The notes under the pieces: model-generated
What the model was told of the DNA's origin: nothing
Databases searched by the model: none
Seen by the model: the letters and a program-made list of their open reading frames with translations, nothing else
Shown: piece by piece, positions 1 to 9,017 of the stretch
How the letters are laid out: each line of letters opens with the position of its first letter
Numbering within the stretch: position 1 is the stretch's first letter
DNA from: Psychrobacter sp. FME13
GTDB lineage: Bacteria > Pseudomonadota > Gammaproteobacteria > Pseudomonadales > Moraxellaceae
Assembly (NCBI RefSeq): GCF_014861395.1
Contig: NZ_RRYV01000004.1
Coordinates: 1 to 63,440 of the forward strand
Length of the DNA stretch: 63,440 bases
Reading direction: 5' to 3'
Program-made: the position numbers and the translations under genes

Positions 1-323
1 TTCTCTTTGTTGTGGTAAACAAGAGTGTAAGGCGTTGCTTATTTTTTTCAACTATTTCCCAATTCTATACAGCCCCTAATGTTTCTTTAGACATAATAAC
101 TGTCCTCAATTTATAGTTGAATGTGCTTTAGATAAGTAATGTTTGGCATAAATATCTTTAGTAATCATTACACAGAAACCACATCATAAAATTTAAAAAT
201 CAACAGGAGTTTTTAAGATAACAATCCCTAATTCATTAAAGGTTTGCTGTCGATTTATGAGCGTTTGGATATTTGCATATAAAGAGCCAGCCTTATGCTA
301 TCTGACTTCCTATTATTTCAAGG

Positions 324-371
324 TGCCATTTTATTTTAAAGTACCATTTTATTTTAAAGTGTCATTTAAGC
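324..371. repeat. 18-bp tandem repeat at the 3' end of the L,D-transpeptidase gene
   Basis: Two near-identical 18-bp units (324-341 and 342-359, differing at about one or two bases) are followed by a partial third. The repeat runs into the stop codon and last codons of the minus-strand transpeptidase gene, so the protein's C-terminal residues are encoded by repeat sequence. Confidence 0.75.
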
Positions 372-882
372 TGTCTACAATATTCACTGACGTCTCTTCT
401 TCGACTTGTTCGAACAGCTTTACGATGTCTTCATTGCGCATACGTATACAGCCATGAGAGAGAGGCGTACCCATCGGTTCAGTATCTGGTGTACCGTGAA
501 TATAAATATAACGCTGGTAAGTATCACAACCACCGTTACTATTACTACCCTTATTAACACCTGCTTCCAAACCGCTCAACCATAAAATACGGCTTAATAT
601 CCAGTCTCGCTCAGGGTGTAACTTACCAAGATCAGCACTATATATCTCGCCCGTCGGTACTCTCCCGACAAACACAGCCTTAATAGGTTCACTGCCACCT
701 ATTTTTTCTGCAATGACATGCTGTCCAAGTGGTGTACAACCGCTATCTTGTTGAGCACCAATACCGTTTTTTGCAGTAGATATCTGATATTGAGCGAGTT
801 CTTTATTTTGTTGATAGACGGTGAGGGTTTGCTGGGCAATGCTAATGATTAACCGCGTGGCAATATTTCTGTTATTTGTCAT
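349..882 (-). CDS. L,D-transpeptidase (YkuD family)
   Basis: A 177-aa protein of the YkuD fold, whose members make or remodel 3-3 cross-links or attach proteins to peptidoglycan. The C-terminal half carries the family signature: HGTPDTEPMG, then SHGCIRMRN with the catalytic Cys and the conserved His and Arg. The N-terminal part (IISIAQQTLTVYQ) matches the start of the YkuD domain, so the domain fills nearly the whole protein. I see no signal peptide or membrane segment, which is odd for an enzyme acting in the periplasm. Either export uses another route, or the enzyme is of the short cytosol-predicted type common in Moraxellaceae. The start at 882 gives a complete domain. The last codons lie in an 18-bp tandem repeat. 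Fold is confident; physiological substrate unknown. Confidence 0.9.
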   Translation of the reverse strand: MTNNRNIATRLIISIAQQTLTVYQQNKELAQYQISTAKNGIGAQQDSGCTPLGQHVIAEKIGGSEPIKAVFVGRVPTGEIYSADLGKLHPERDWILSRILWLSGLEAGVNKGSNSNGGCDTYQRYIYIHGTPDTEPMGTPLSHGCIRMRNEDIVKLFEQVEEETSVNIVDSLNDTLK

Positions 883-1080
883 GGGGTATTCCTGAGGCCA
901 TTTATATATTTATCATACTCTTTGGCATGTCATGCTTTAGATTGTGAAATTTACCATTTGTACATAGATCATAAGATGATACACCTCAAACAAAATGATT
1001 GAAAATTTCTAGTATTAAGGGATTGTATCAAGGCTTTTGGCACCGTAATATAGAGGCACACTTTTTGATGCTAGCAGATT

Positions 1081-2340
1081 ATGACGACTATTTCACCGAC
1101 ACGTGTGTCGATGTATGATTTTCTATATCAAGATACCATACCTATGGTGTCATTATTGGCAGATACCGCAAAGCTTTCTTTACCACAAGCGCGTTTAGCC
1201 ATGGATGCCAGTTTACAGGCAATTATTAGCGCGCTACTTGCGTATCAGCAACACCAAGATGGTCAAACAGTAAGCAAAAAGCTGTTTGGACGTGGTGCTG
1301 TCAAAGAACTGCGACAGTATAATTCTATGAATTTTGCAACCATTAGTGCGGCGCTATATCATCGCCACGATGCTGCAGATGCCATATTTTATGATAATGC
1401 TCGAGTCATTAAAGCGAGCGATTATATCGCCAAACAAGTGGGTACAACGACACAACAAATCCAAATTTTACTGACATCTTTATGCGTGATTGTACTCCGT
1501 GAGTTGGCTATTTTGGCAGAATATAGTCAACTTGATAATGATGAAATCAACAAGTGGTTTGCATTACAGCCACAGTTTTTATCATCAGCTCGGTTTACCG
1601 TCAGTAAACCCGAAAATTTGTCAACCGAACTGGCAAATAATGAAAGCCAAGAGGCTATAGCAACTGCTGAAAACTCTATAAAAACAAAAGACTCTGCAGA
1701 TACTGACCTTTCAAGTATAGAGCAGCTATCAAGCACTCCCCCGCCTTTCGACCATTACTGGTACGAGCTAACAGCTTTCAAACCTGAAAATCATGAACCC
1801 GTACAAGACATGCAGCTGGCAACAGGTAACTATTTAAAAGCCATTGGTCGCTCACCAGACAACCTGCAGCAAGGGCGCCATAATGACATGCTGGTATTTG
1901 CAGACATGCACGATATTGCCTTGCCACATCAACGTTGGTTATTACAACTCGCAAAAATCTCTGACATCTATCTTAGTCGAAACCGGTTACGGATTACATC
2001 CGAACCTATCAATCCGCCAAAACCACCTTTGGTTAGCCTCGGACTAATCGGCGGTAATAGCGACAACACTCCAACCACGATTAGTGAAAAACCGATTGAG
2101 TATGAGCCAACAACGCCACTTTGGAAAAACCCTGTTATTATCATTATCATTCTAGTTATCAGTGTATTGGGGGCACTTGCAACCTTTAAATACCAGATAA
2201 AAAAAGCTGATGGTACTAAGCTTGCAGTAGAAGAAGTATTAGAGCAAGAAGCTATTGAAGAACGCCAATCACAAGATGTAGCCATCGTAAGAGTAGACGA
2301 TGATGATACTGATAGTGCAGAGGTAGAAAAAACCGAGTAG
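1081..2340 (+). CDS. hypothetical protein with C-terminal membrane anchor
   Basis: A 419-aa protein I cannot assign with confidence. Residues 1-165 are helical and resemble YidB/DUF937-type helical domains: alternating Ala/Leu helices with repeated 'LL...A..LSLPQARLAM' style segments. Residues 170-225 are a Ser/Glu/Thr-rich linker. Residues 225-300 form a second globular region. A single hydrophobic helix (about 351-370, VIIIIILVISVLGALATF) is followed by a Glu/Asp-rich tail. The likely topology is a large cytoplasmic domain with a C-terminal anchor. It stands alone, ends before a bidirectional terminator shared with argG, and has a weak ribosome-binding site; an alternative start is Met11. 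Function unknown. Confidence 0.75.
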   Translation: MTTISPTRVSMYDFLYQDTIPMVSLLADTAKLSLPQARLAMDASLQAIISALLAYQQHQDGQTVSKKLFGRGAVKELRQYNSMNFATISAALYHRHDAADAIFYDNARVIKASDYIAKQVGTTTQQIQILLTSLCVIVLRELAILAEYSQLDNDEINKWFALQPQFLSSARFTVSKPENLSTELANNESQEAIATAENSIKTKDSADTDLSSIEQLSSTPPPFDHYWYELTAFKPENHEPVQDMQLATGNYLKAIGRSPDNLQQGRHNDMLVFADMHDIALPHQRWLLQLAKISDIYLSRNRLRITSEPINPPKPPLVSLGLIGGNSDNTPTTISEKPIEYEPTTPLWKNPVIIIIILVISVLGALATFKYQIKKADGTKLAVEEVLEQEAIEERQSQDVAIVRVDDDDTDSAEVEKTE

Positions 2341-2541
2341 CTAAGACCAAATAGTCGCTATCTAGTAATGGCTATCTATAAGACGTTAATGAAAGATAAA
2401 ATGGTTACTAGAAACTTCGTTAAGGCATCATTTTATGCCTTGTCTGAAGCCGTTTTACTAATCATTAAGAATCAGCAGTGCCTATTTGTGAATATCAAAT
2501 TGTGCATATCAAACACACCTTAATAAGCTCTCATCAACAAT

Positions 2542-2582
2542 AAAAAACAGAGGCACTATACATATAGGCCTCTGCTTTTTTG
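2542..2582. terminator. bidirectional intrinsic terminator
   Basis: A 7-bp stem CAGAGGC/GCCTCTG (2548-2554 with 2568-2574) is flanked by A-rich sequence on the left and T-rich on the right. It can terminate both the plus-strand gene ending at 2340 and argG arriving from the right. Confidence 0.8.
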
Positions 2583-2655
2583 TTTACGATTTAATTTCTT
2601 ATTTAACTACAAACAATCAAATAAGATTACACTATCCCATCTTTCAGGTTTGGTG

Positions 2656-3894
2656 TTATTTTGATAAATCGCGACCACGGCTGGCTTCGATAGCTAGACG
2701 TAGGCCATTTAGACGGATAAATCCTTCCGCATCTTTTTGATCATAAGCACCAGCATCATCCTCGAACGTTGCGATTTTTTCATCAAACAATGAGTCTGCA
2801 GACTTACGACCTACAACACTAACACTACCTTTATATAACTTCACACGCACGGTGCCGTTGACGTACTCTTGAGACTTGTCGATTAGCTCTTGCAACATGA
2901 CACGTTCAGGACTGAACCAATAGCCATTGTAGATAGTTTTAGCGTAGCGTGGCATCAACTCGTCTTTTAGATGCGCCGCTTCACGATCAAGAGTCAACGA
3001 CTCAATACCGCGGTGCGCTTTTAGCATAATCGTACCAGCTGGTGTCTCATAGCAACCGCGTGACTTCATACCAACGTAACGGTTTTCTACGATATCCAAA
3101 CGACCAATACCGTGCTTACCACCAAGCTCATTTAGCTTAATCATCACTTCAAAAGGCTTGAGCGCTTCACCATCGATAGCAACGATATCACCTTTTTTGT
3201 ATTCCAACTCTAAATACTGTGCTTCGTCAGGTGCTTGTTCTGGACTGACTGACCAACGCCACATATCTTCTTCTGCTTCAGCATACGGATCTTCTAAAAT
3301 GCCGCCTTCATAAGAGATATGCAAAAGATTGGCATCCATTGAGTACGGAGATTTTTTCTTATTGCCCGCATAATCAATTGCAATGTCATGCTCTTCGGCA
3401 TAATTCATCAAGCTTTCGCGGCTAGACAAGTCCCATTCGCGCCAAGGAGCAATGGTAACCACATCTGGTGATAAGGCAACAGCACCAAGCTCAAAACGCA
3501 CTTGATCGTTTCCTTTACCAGTTGCGCCATGACTAATAGCATCAGCGTTGTGTTCTTTGGCGATTTCTACCAAACGCTTGGCAATCAACGGACGTGCGAT
3601 AGACGTGCCAAGCAAGTACTCACCTTCGTAGATAGCATTGGCACGGAACATTGGAAACACATAATCACGGGCAAACTCTTCACGCAAATCTTCGATGTGA
3701 ATATGCTTTATACCCATGGCTTTCGCTTTAGCACGTGCCGGCTCAACTTCTTCACCTTGACCGATATCAGCGGTAAAAGTAATGACTTCTGCATCATAGG
3801 TTTCTTGTAGCCATTTAGCGATGATAGAGGTATCAAGGCCTCCAGAATAGGCCAAAACGATTTTATTAATATTTTTTGGATCAAGTTGAGCCAT
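2656..3894 (-). CDS. argG: argininosuccinate synthase
   Basis: A 412-aa cytosolic enzyme of arginine biosynthesis that joins citrulline and aspartate with ATP to give argininosuccinate. The N-terminal ATP pyrophosphatase loop is clear (AYSGGLDTS, residues about 14-22). The substrate-binding segments [15 protein letters not shown] and APWREW follow near residues 120 and 150. Length equals the usual form of the family. The start at 3894 is preceded by AGGAG seven bases upstream. It is transcribed divergently from pyrC across a 375-bp gap and ends at the bidirectional terminator near 2560. Confidence 0.98.
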   Translation of the reverse strand: MAQLDPKNINKIVLAYSGGLDTSIIAKWLQETYDAEVITFTADIGQGEEVEPARAKAKAMGIKHIHIEDLREEFARDYVFPMFRANAIYEGEYLLGTSIARPLIAKRLVEIAKEHNADAISHGATGKGNDQVRFELGAVALSPDVVTIAPWREWDLSSRESLMNYAEEHDIAIDYAGNKKKSPYSMDANLLHISYEGGILEDPYAEAEEDMWRWSVSPEQAPDEAQYLELEYKKGDIVAIDGEALKPFEVMIKLNELGGKHGIGRLDIVENRYVGMKSRGCYETPAGTIMLKAHRGIESLTLDREAAHLKDELMPRYAKTIYNGYWFSPERVMLQELIDKSQEYVNGTVRVKLYKGSVSVVGRKSADSLFDEKIATFEDDAGAYDQKDAEGFIRLNGLRLAIEASRGRDLSK

Positions 3895-4268
3895 GAATAA
3901 CTCCTATTATGAGCATTTAGTTTTAGTAGCAACGTTAAGATAAAATCAAAAGATAAATTACCTGCTCAGTGTACATCATATTTGCTATGGGCAAAAGTAC
4001 AACTGCCCTAAGGCGGCAAGGTTTCGACTTAAATATTGGATATATAAGGTTTTCCTTATTCTTACCAAAGAACCTCGTGATGACGATATGGTCACACTCT
4101 AATAGTATATAAGCAAATATTCTAATCATCTCACAGAGCGAATAATAAATTATGCATAGATAGATAGTTAGCCACATATTTAGTCAAGTGGGCAAATCTG
4201 TTATGATAGCAACATAGTACTACTCCCTTTTACTTCCTGTATATGACGACATAGAGCGCTATAACATT
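3895..4268. other. argG-pyrC divergent intergenic region
   Basis: 374 bp separating two divergently transcribed biosynthetic genes, so it must hold both promoters. A TATGAT -10-like hexamer at 4202-4207 with a weak -35 (TTAGTC, 4180-4185) suits pyrC. No coding potential or obvious repeat is seen, and no operator was recognised. Confidence 0.5.
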
Positions 4269-5339
4269 ATGACTGATTCAATTAGAGAGTTGACCATCCT
4301 TCAACCAGATGACTGGCATATTCACTTACGCGACGGTAATGCCCTAAGTACAACAGTACCGCATGCAGCAAATAGCTTTAATCGCGTCATTTGCATGCCA
4401 AACCTAGTACCGCCCGTCAAGAATATCGATGACGCCTTAGCCTACCGCGCACGTATCATGGCTCATCTTGAAGCTAGCGATTTGAGCACTGAGCGCAAAA
4501 CGGCGTTTGATCCACGTATGACTTTATACCTAACAGATAAAACTACCGCACACGATATCGAGATGGCAGCCAAATCGGGTATCGTACAAGCCGTTAAACT
4601 TTATCCTGCGGGTGCCACTACCAACTCTACTGATGGCGTGACAGATATAAATGCCTGCGTCGATGTGTTTGATGCGCTAGAAAAATACAACATGCCCTTA
4701 CTCATACATGGTGAAGTCACTCAAAACCATGTGGATATTTTTGACCGTGAAAAACGGTTTTTAGACGAAGTACTTGCTCAAATAATCGCCAAATTTCCTG
4801 CATTAAAAATTGTCGTCGAACACATTACCACCAGTGATGCAGCCGACTTTGTATTGGCTCAAGGTAATAACATTGCTGCTACTATCACCCCGCAGCATTT
4901 GATGTTTAACCGTAATCACTTATTGGTTGGTGGTATCAAACCACATTTTTATTGCTTGCCTATCTTAAAGCGTGAAAGTCACCAAAAAGTACTATTAGAT
5001 GTTGCAACCAGTGGTAGTCCAAAATTCTTTTTAGGCACTGACTCTGCGCCACATGCGACAGATAAGAAAGAAGCTGCTTGTGGTTGTGCTGGCTGCTATA
5101 GCGCTGCTCACGCTTTGTCACTGTATGCCACTGCTTTTGATAGTGTTGGTAAAATAGATAAGCTAGAGGGTTTTGCCAGTCGCTTTGGCGCCCAATTTTA
5201 CGGTATGCCATTAAATGAGAGCACTATCACCCTTGTTAATACGCCTATGCAAGTCCCAACCGCTTATCCCTACTTTGACGGTGGCACTGTGACCCCACTC
5301 ATGGCAGGTGAGATGCTGCCTTGGTCTATTAAAGCATAA
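4269..5339 (+). CDS. pyrC: dihydroorotase
   Basis: A 356-aa class II (short) dihydroorotase of pyrimidine synthesis, interconverting carbamoyl-aspartate and dihydroorotate in the cytosol. Metal-site residues are visible: DWHIHLRDG near residue 16, the carbamylated Lys in [12 protein letters not shown] near 110, the His of HGE near 147 and of VEHITT near 185, and the catalytic Asp in GTDSAPH near 259. Length fits the E. coli-type enzyme. It is a single gene with its own promoter region, followed by two large intergenic hairpins before rnt. Confidence 0.97.
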   Translation: MTDSIRELTILQPDDWHIHLRDGNALSTTVPHAANSFNRVICMPNLVPPVKNIDDALAYRARIMAHLEASDLSTERKTAFDPRMTLYLTDKTTAHDIEMAAKSGIVQAVKLYPAGATTNSTDGVTDINACVDVFDALEKYNMPLLIHGEVTQNHVDIFDREKRFLDEVLAQIIAKFPALKIVVEHITTSDAADFVLAQGNNIAATITPQHLMFNRNHLLVGGIKPHFYCLPILKRESHQKVLLDVATSGSPKFFLGTDSAPHATDKKEAACGCAGCYSAAHALSLYATAFDSVGKIDKLEGFASRFGAQFYGMPLNESTITLVNTPMQVPTAYPYFDGGTVTPLMAGEMLPWSIKA

Positions 5340-5373
5340 AGAAAATACCGCAGAACTCTCTATTTTTAACTCT

Positions 5374-5419
5374 ATGATGGACACCCTGTCTTTGTAATAG
5401 GCAGTGTGACATCCATCAT
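5374..5419. other. intergenic hairpin downstream of pyrC
   Basis: ATGATGGA (5374-5381) pairs with TCCATCAT (5412-5419). The loop holds further complementary bases (ACCCTGTC against GGCAGTGT), giving an extended imperfect stem. No T-tract follows, so it is not a canonical terminator. Confidence 0.5.
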
Positions 5420-5480
5420 CAGATGCTTGTTGTTTAACTAAATATAACCGTATTGTTGATTCAATTTAAAATAAGATCAA

Positions 5481-5530
5481 AGCGACTAACCTCAGTAGGT
5501 AGATATGACACCTCAAGCGAGGTTAGCGCT
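5481..5530. other. large inverted repeat between pyrC and rnt
   Basis: AGCG-a-CTAACCTC (5481-5493) is complementary to GAGGTTAG-CGCT (5519-5530). This is a 12-bp stem with a one-base bulge, with an inner AGGT/ACCT pairing in the 25-nt loop. It lies about 55 bp before the rnt start, so it would be in the leader or promoter region of rnt. Confidence 0.6.
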
Positions 5531-5585
5531 GTCATTCTTTTATATTAAATTGACTTTATGACTGATAAAAGTGATTTAACTTTAT

Positions 5586-6287
5586 ATGACCACTCAAAAT
5601 GATGCTGCAACAGACGAACAAACCCCAATGCGTTTAAAAGAACGTTTTCGTAAATTTTTGCCTGTCGTCGTCGATGTTGAAACAGCAGGTTTTAATGCAC
5701 AAACAGATGCTTTATTAGAAATTGCCTGTATTCCAGTGCTACTGAATGAGCAAGGTGTGTTTTATCCAGGCGAAGCATTCAATGCCCATGTTGAACCTTT
5801 TGAAGGCGCAAATTTAGAGCCAAGTGCTCTCTCTTTTACAGGTATCGATCCAAACAACCCACTGCGTAAAGCCATTGCTGAAGATGAAAAAACTGCGTTA
5901 CGCCGTATTTTTAAGGGTTTAAAGGAAGTGCGTCGTAGCGAAGAATGCCGTCAGTGCGTACTGATCGGACACAATGCCCATTTTGACCTAGCCTTTTTAA
6001 ATGCTGCCGTGCTACGTACCAATAGCAAAAACCACAATCCATTCCATAATTTCTCAGTATTTGACACCGTGACATTATCTGCACTGGCATTTGGTCAAAC
6101 CGTATTAGCACGTGCTTGTAAAGCAGCAGGACTAGATTTTGATGGTAAAGACGCTCACTCTGCACTATATGATACGCAAAAGACTGCTGAGCTGTTTTGT
6201 CATATTCTGAACCACTATCCAATGCTAGCGAATGCGATGCATAACGAAGACAGTACGGATGAATTATCCGACAGTGACAGTCAGTAA
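5586..6287 (+). CDS. rnt: ribonuclease T
   Basis: A 233-aa DEDDh 3'-5' exonuclease that trims tRNA and 5S/23S rRNA 3' ends. The Exo motifs are visible: DVETAGFN (residues about 28-35, metal ligands Asp and Glu), GHNAHFD (about 129-135) and HSALYDTQKT (about 192-201, catalytic His and Asp). An N-terminal MRLKERFRKFLPVVVDVET-like stretch matches RNase T. A short acidic Asp/Ser/Glu tail ends the protein. The ribosome-binding site is weak. It stands alone after pyrC with hairpins between them. Confidence 0.95.
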   Translation: MTTQNDAATDEQTPMRLKERFRKFLPVVVDVETAGFNAQTDALLEIACIPVLLNEQGVFYPGEAFNAHVEPFEGANLEPSALSFTGIDPNNPLRKAIAEDEKTALRRIFKGLKEVRRSEECRQCVLIGHNAHFDLAFLNAAVLRTNSKNHNPFHNFSVFDTVTLSALAFGQTVLARACKAAGLDFDGKDAHSALYDTQKTAELFCHILNHYPMLANAMHNEDSTDELSDSDSQ

Positions 6288-6579
6288 GTCACATATCCTA
6301 TATTGCCAACCGCTCATAATAGTGCTATTTGTAATACTTGATGACTTTAACATCTTGATTTTACAATCAATAGGGATATGATTGGTATCATGACTGAAAA
6401 GCCCCCTCGTTTAACGATTGAATATGACTTAAAACTATTCACAACCCATAAACGAGCCGTCAACCTATAAAAGCACTCTAAGATGGTGTCGTTGTATCCT
6501 ATAGATGGTTTAAGTTGCCCACGCTACCTTGATAGCAAATGTTGTAAATGCTACAAGGCTCAATAGAAGGGACTTTATC

Positions 6580-6777
6580 ATGGATCCACAATTAAAATTA
6601 TGGGGAACTATCATCGGTTATATGCTACTCGCGTTGACCATTAGCGCTTGTACTTCTTTATGGATTCGCTACCATTTAAAGCGTAAAGACCTACATCCTC
6701 GCCGCGCAATCAAAAAAAGATATTTAATTTTAAAAAGACGAAAAAAAAGGCTTGACAGAAAACGCAGACGCCATTAG
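6580..6777 (+). CDS. small basic membrane protein
   Basis: A 65-aa protein with one N-terminal membrane helix (about residues 8-28, GTIIGYMLLALTISACTSLW). A very basic tail follows: from residue 33 onward it is mainly Arg and Lys, ending KKRLDRKRRRH. An AGAAGGG ribosome-binding site sits about 9 bases before the ATG at 6580, which decides the start. The product should be anchored with its basic tail in the cytoplasm, where it could contact nucleic acid or phospholipid; that is inference. The 3' end contains the promoter of the downstream tRNA-Glu gene. No family recognised. Confidence 0.65.
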   Translation: MDPQLKLWGTIIGYMLLALTISACTSLWIRYHLKRKDLHPRRAIKKRYLILKRRKKRLDRKRRRH

Positions 6778-6780
6778 AAT
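6752..6780 (+). promoter_or_regulatory. sigma-70 promoter of tRNA-Glu
   Basis: A perfect -35 TTGACA (6752-6757), a 17-bp spacer and TAGAAT as -10 (6775-6780). The TAG stop of the small membrane protein forms the first half of the -10. Transcription would start near 6787, about 40 bases before the mature tRNA end. Confidence 0.85.
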
Positions 6781-6828
6781 ACGCACCACTTCGGCATAAA
6801 TGGTGAAAGCAGCTGAGGTGTTGTACTA

Positions 6829-6904
6829 GTCCCCATCGTCTAGAGGCCTAGGACACCGCCCTTTCACGGCGGTAACGGGGGTTCGAATCCCCCTGGGGAC
6901 GCCA
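6829..6904 (+). tRNA. tRNA-Glu (anticodon UUC)
   Basis: A 76-nt cloverleaf. The acceptor stem GTCCCCA pairs with TGGGGAC, the discriminator is G, and CCA is encoded (6902-6904). The anticodon stem CCGCC/GGCGG encloses loop CTTTCAC with TTC at 6863-6865. The T arm is GGGGGTTCGAATCCCCC. Confidence 0.98.
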
Positions 6905-6970
6905 CTATTTGGCGTCACTTGTTAGCAAAGATATATTAAAGTATTTGATAAGACTAATAAGTAAACCACC

Positions 6971-7010
6971 AAAAACCCCACTCATAAAATATTATGAGTG
7001 GGGTTTTTTT
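6971..7010 (+). terminator. terminator of tRNA-Glu
   Basis: ACCCCACTCATAA pairs with TTATGAGTGGGGT in a 13-bp stem around a short loop, followed by a run of seven or more T. A strong Rho-independent terminator about 70 bases after the tRNA. Confidence 0.92.
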
Positions 7011-7094
7011 ATGCTTAAATTTTAACAACGCTATCCTTTTTAAGGTCAGAATGATTAATAACTAACCTTGTAGTGTCTATCATAACAATATCTA

Positions 7095-7715
7095 TCAAAC
7101 TTTATCTGATAATACCAACCATAACACTGTTAGAATGATCATTAACCCAAGTACAGTTTGAATCAAAAAGAACGCTTGATGTTGACCAATCACCTTGCTC
7201 AATGTCACACCTAGTGTGCTGTACTTGATAGGCGGTGTATCAGTATTGCCAATTTTCACTTGTTCTTCATAATACCCTTGTAGGATATCTAAAAACGCTG
7301 GCCATTCATTTGGGGCCCATTCATACGGCTGAAATGGCATAAACTTTTTCAGTTCTGGCTCTTTTATCATCCAACGCTCAAGCGTGATTGAACGTAGCGA
7401 CCAATCTGTAAAACGGCGCTGGCTAATTTTTGAAAAGTCTAAAATCTGCAGCTCTTTATGTCTACCGTCTACTAATAGACGATTTTTTAGGTTGGTTAGA
7501 TCCTGCTCTGAGCCTTCTATATACTGCAAGAAGTAGCCATTACCATAACAGAGAATGCCCGTGATGTTGTCAGCCCTATTACGTGCAATAGAACCCTCCG
7601 AGATGTCATTAAGCGTACTAGGGCTTGAAAGGCCAGTCGATGTAATTTTACTTATGTATACAAACTGGCAAAGACCTGTCGTTACTGGATTTGTCGAATC
7701 ATTGATTGTTGACAA
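7095..7715 (-). CDS. BLUF-domain blue-light sensor with C-terminal membrane helix
   Basis: A 206-aa protein. Residues about 15-110 form a BLUF (FAD-binding blue-light) domain. The flavin-site residues appear in order: Tyr20 in FVYIS, Asn46 in ARNRADNITGIL, Gln64 in YFLQYIEGSE, and Trp in DWSLRSI near residue 103. Residues 110-175 are a helical capping or linker region. A hydrophobic helix (about 181-203, FFLIQTVLGLMIILTVLWLV) ends the protein, so it should be anchored in the inner membrane with BLUF in the cytoplasm. No output domain (EAL, GGDEF) is present. The start is TTG at 7715, with AGGGAG seven bases before it. Its partner is unknown. Confidence 0.92.
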   Translation of the reverse strand: MSTINDSTNPVTTGLCQFVYISKITSTGLSSPSTLNDISEGSIARNRADNITGILCYGNGYFLQYIEGSEQDLTNLKNRLLVDGRHKELQILDFSKISQRRFTDWSLRSITLERWMIKEPELKKFMPFQPYEWAPNEWPAFLDILQGYYEEQVKIGNTDTPPIKYSTLGVTLSKVIGQHQAFFLIQTVLGLMIILTVLWLVLSDKV

Positions 7716-7740
7716 CTCCCTTCTCCCTATTTTTAGATAA

Positions 7741-8129
7741 ATGCAGCTAAGACAACCATACTAACTTTAGAAAAAAACATAGAGACAAGACTTTAAGAAG
7801 CATCAAACCAGTCTGGTATATTATTGATTTTATAAATGTTTATATTAATTGTATTAAGTTGGTTACATCATAGGCTAGTTTCGTCATCAAAGCAATATCT
7901 GTTTACATTACACCAATAACAAACATTAATCTATAAAAAATATCTATTCTAAAGGGGGGTTGAGCAACCACAAACGTATTTTTAGAGAAGACTTTTTGGA
8001 TTTAATAATAGAAAAGTACTGTGAAAGAGTAAGTGATTTCTCATTTATATTAGGGGATGTCCTCAACTCAAGCGATAGTCATATAACTTGGCCAAAAGCA
8101 TGATTCAGTTAGATCCTATTAGCAATACG
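7741..8129. other. intergenic region without gene
   Basis: About 390 AT-rich bases between the BLUF gene start and the ispD stop. I see no open frame with a ribosome-binding site, no RNA gene and no clear hairpin. A GGGGATGTCCTCAA stretch near 8054 is weakly like the GTCCTCAAT repeat tips seen elsewhere. Confidence 0.4.
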
Positions 8130-8873
8130 TCAAGATGACTGTGTTTGAGTAGCCAGAATAGCAGCCAACAATGTGGCATCATCAGGATAAGTGAGTTTGA
8201 TGTTTTGACGACTGCCTGTCACTAGTCGAATAGGTAGCGCTAAGTGCTCAAAAGCACTGGCTTCATCGGTAATATCTAGTTGATACTCAGCGACATGTGC
8301 AAGGACTTGCTGTAATTGACCTAAGCGAAATACTTGCGGCGTTTGTGCTTGCCACATATGACGACGATCTATCGTGCATTTAGCATAAGAGTGAGTGCTA
8401 TTTATAAGCTTATTTTGAGCGTTAGACTGAAGATAAGCCTCTTTTAGGGTATCTGCTACAGGAGTCGCTAAGATAGCACCATAAGGCTCTATCATCGCCG
8501 CTTCAATAACGTTATCAATATCATGAATGGGTACAGCAGGACGTGCCGCATCATGAATCAGCACCAAGTCTGAATCAGCAGCACCTGCTTTACTAATTGC
8601 CTCTACGCCTGCCTGTACTGACTGCCAACGCTCAGCTCCACCAATAGCATAATGTATTGGTAGCCCAAAATCGAGTGTGCCAGCTGTAGTGTCATCTGCT
8701 GCTATTACCAATAAACACTTATCAATATAAATACTACAAGCAAGCCTTGCCACACTATGCTGTAACAATGTTTGCTCTTGCAACATAGTATATTGTTTGG
8801 CTATAGACGATCCAAAACGATTACCGCGACCAGCTGCAACGATCATGGCATGTACATGAGGTGTGGTGTTCAT
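8130..8873 (-). CDS. ispD: 2-C-methyl-D-erythritol 4-phosphate cytidylyltransferase
   Basis: A 247-aa cytosolic MEP-pathway enzyme transferring CMP from CTP to methylerythritol phosphate for isoprenoid synthesis. The nucleotide-binding start AMIVAAGRGNRFG (residues 9-21) and the KQY motif are clear. HDAARP (about 128-133) and TDEASAFE near the C-terminus are family signatures. It follows ftsB as in many gammaproteobacteria. A terminator-like hairpin sits directly before its start codon, so expression may involve read-through or attenuation. Confidence 0.96.
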   Translation of the reverse strand: MNTTPHVHAMIVAAGRGNRFGSSIAKQYTMLQEQTLLQHSVARLACSIYIDKCLLVIAADDTTAGTLDFGLPIHYAIGGAERWQSVQAGVEAISKAGAADSDLVLIHDAARPAVPIHDIDNVIEAAMIEPYGAILATPVADTLKEAYLQSNAQNKLINSTHSYAKCTIDRRHMWQAQTPQVFRLGQLQQVLAHVAEYQLDITDEASAFEHLALPIRLVTGSRQNIKLTYPDDATLLAAILATQTQSS

Positions 8874-8884
8874 AAGATGATACT

Positions 8885-8906
8885 CAAAAAACAGCCATCA
8901 TGGCTG
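8885..8906 (-). terminator. terminator-like hairpin just upstream of ispD
   Basis: On the minus strand CAGCCA-TGA-TGGCTG is followed by a run of T (8885-8906). It lies between ftsB and ispD, ending only about a dozen bases before the ispD start codon. Confidence 0.6.
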
Positions 8907-9017
8907 AAACCCATGACAGAATGACTAAGGAGAAATAAGGTAAGTAAAGACTTTTAGATGAATAGTGACTTTATTATAGATAACGAGAGATAAAATCTTT
9001 TAGAAAAGTAAGAGTGC

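Noticed and set aside
100..135. TGTCCTCAATTTATAGTTGAATGTGC near the window start as another repeat copy
   Set aside because: Only about nine bases match the GTCCTCAAT subfamily and no GGGCG tip or second arm is present.
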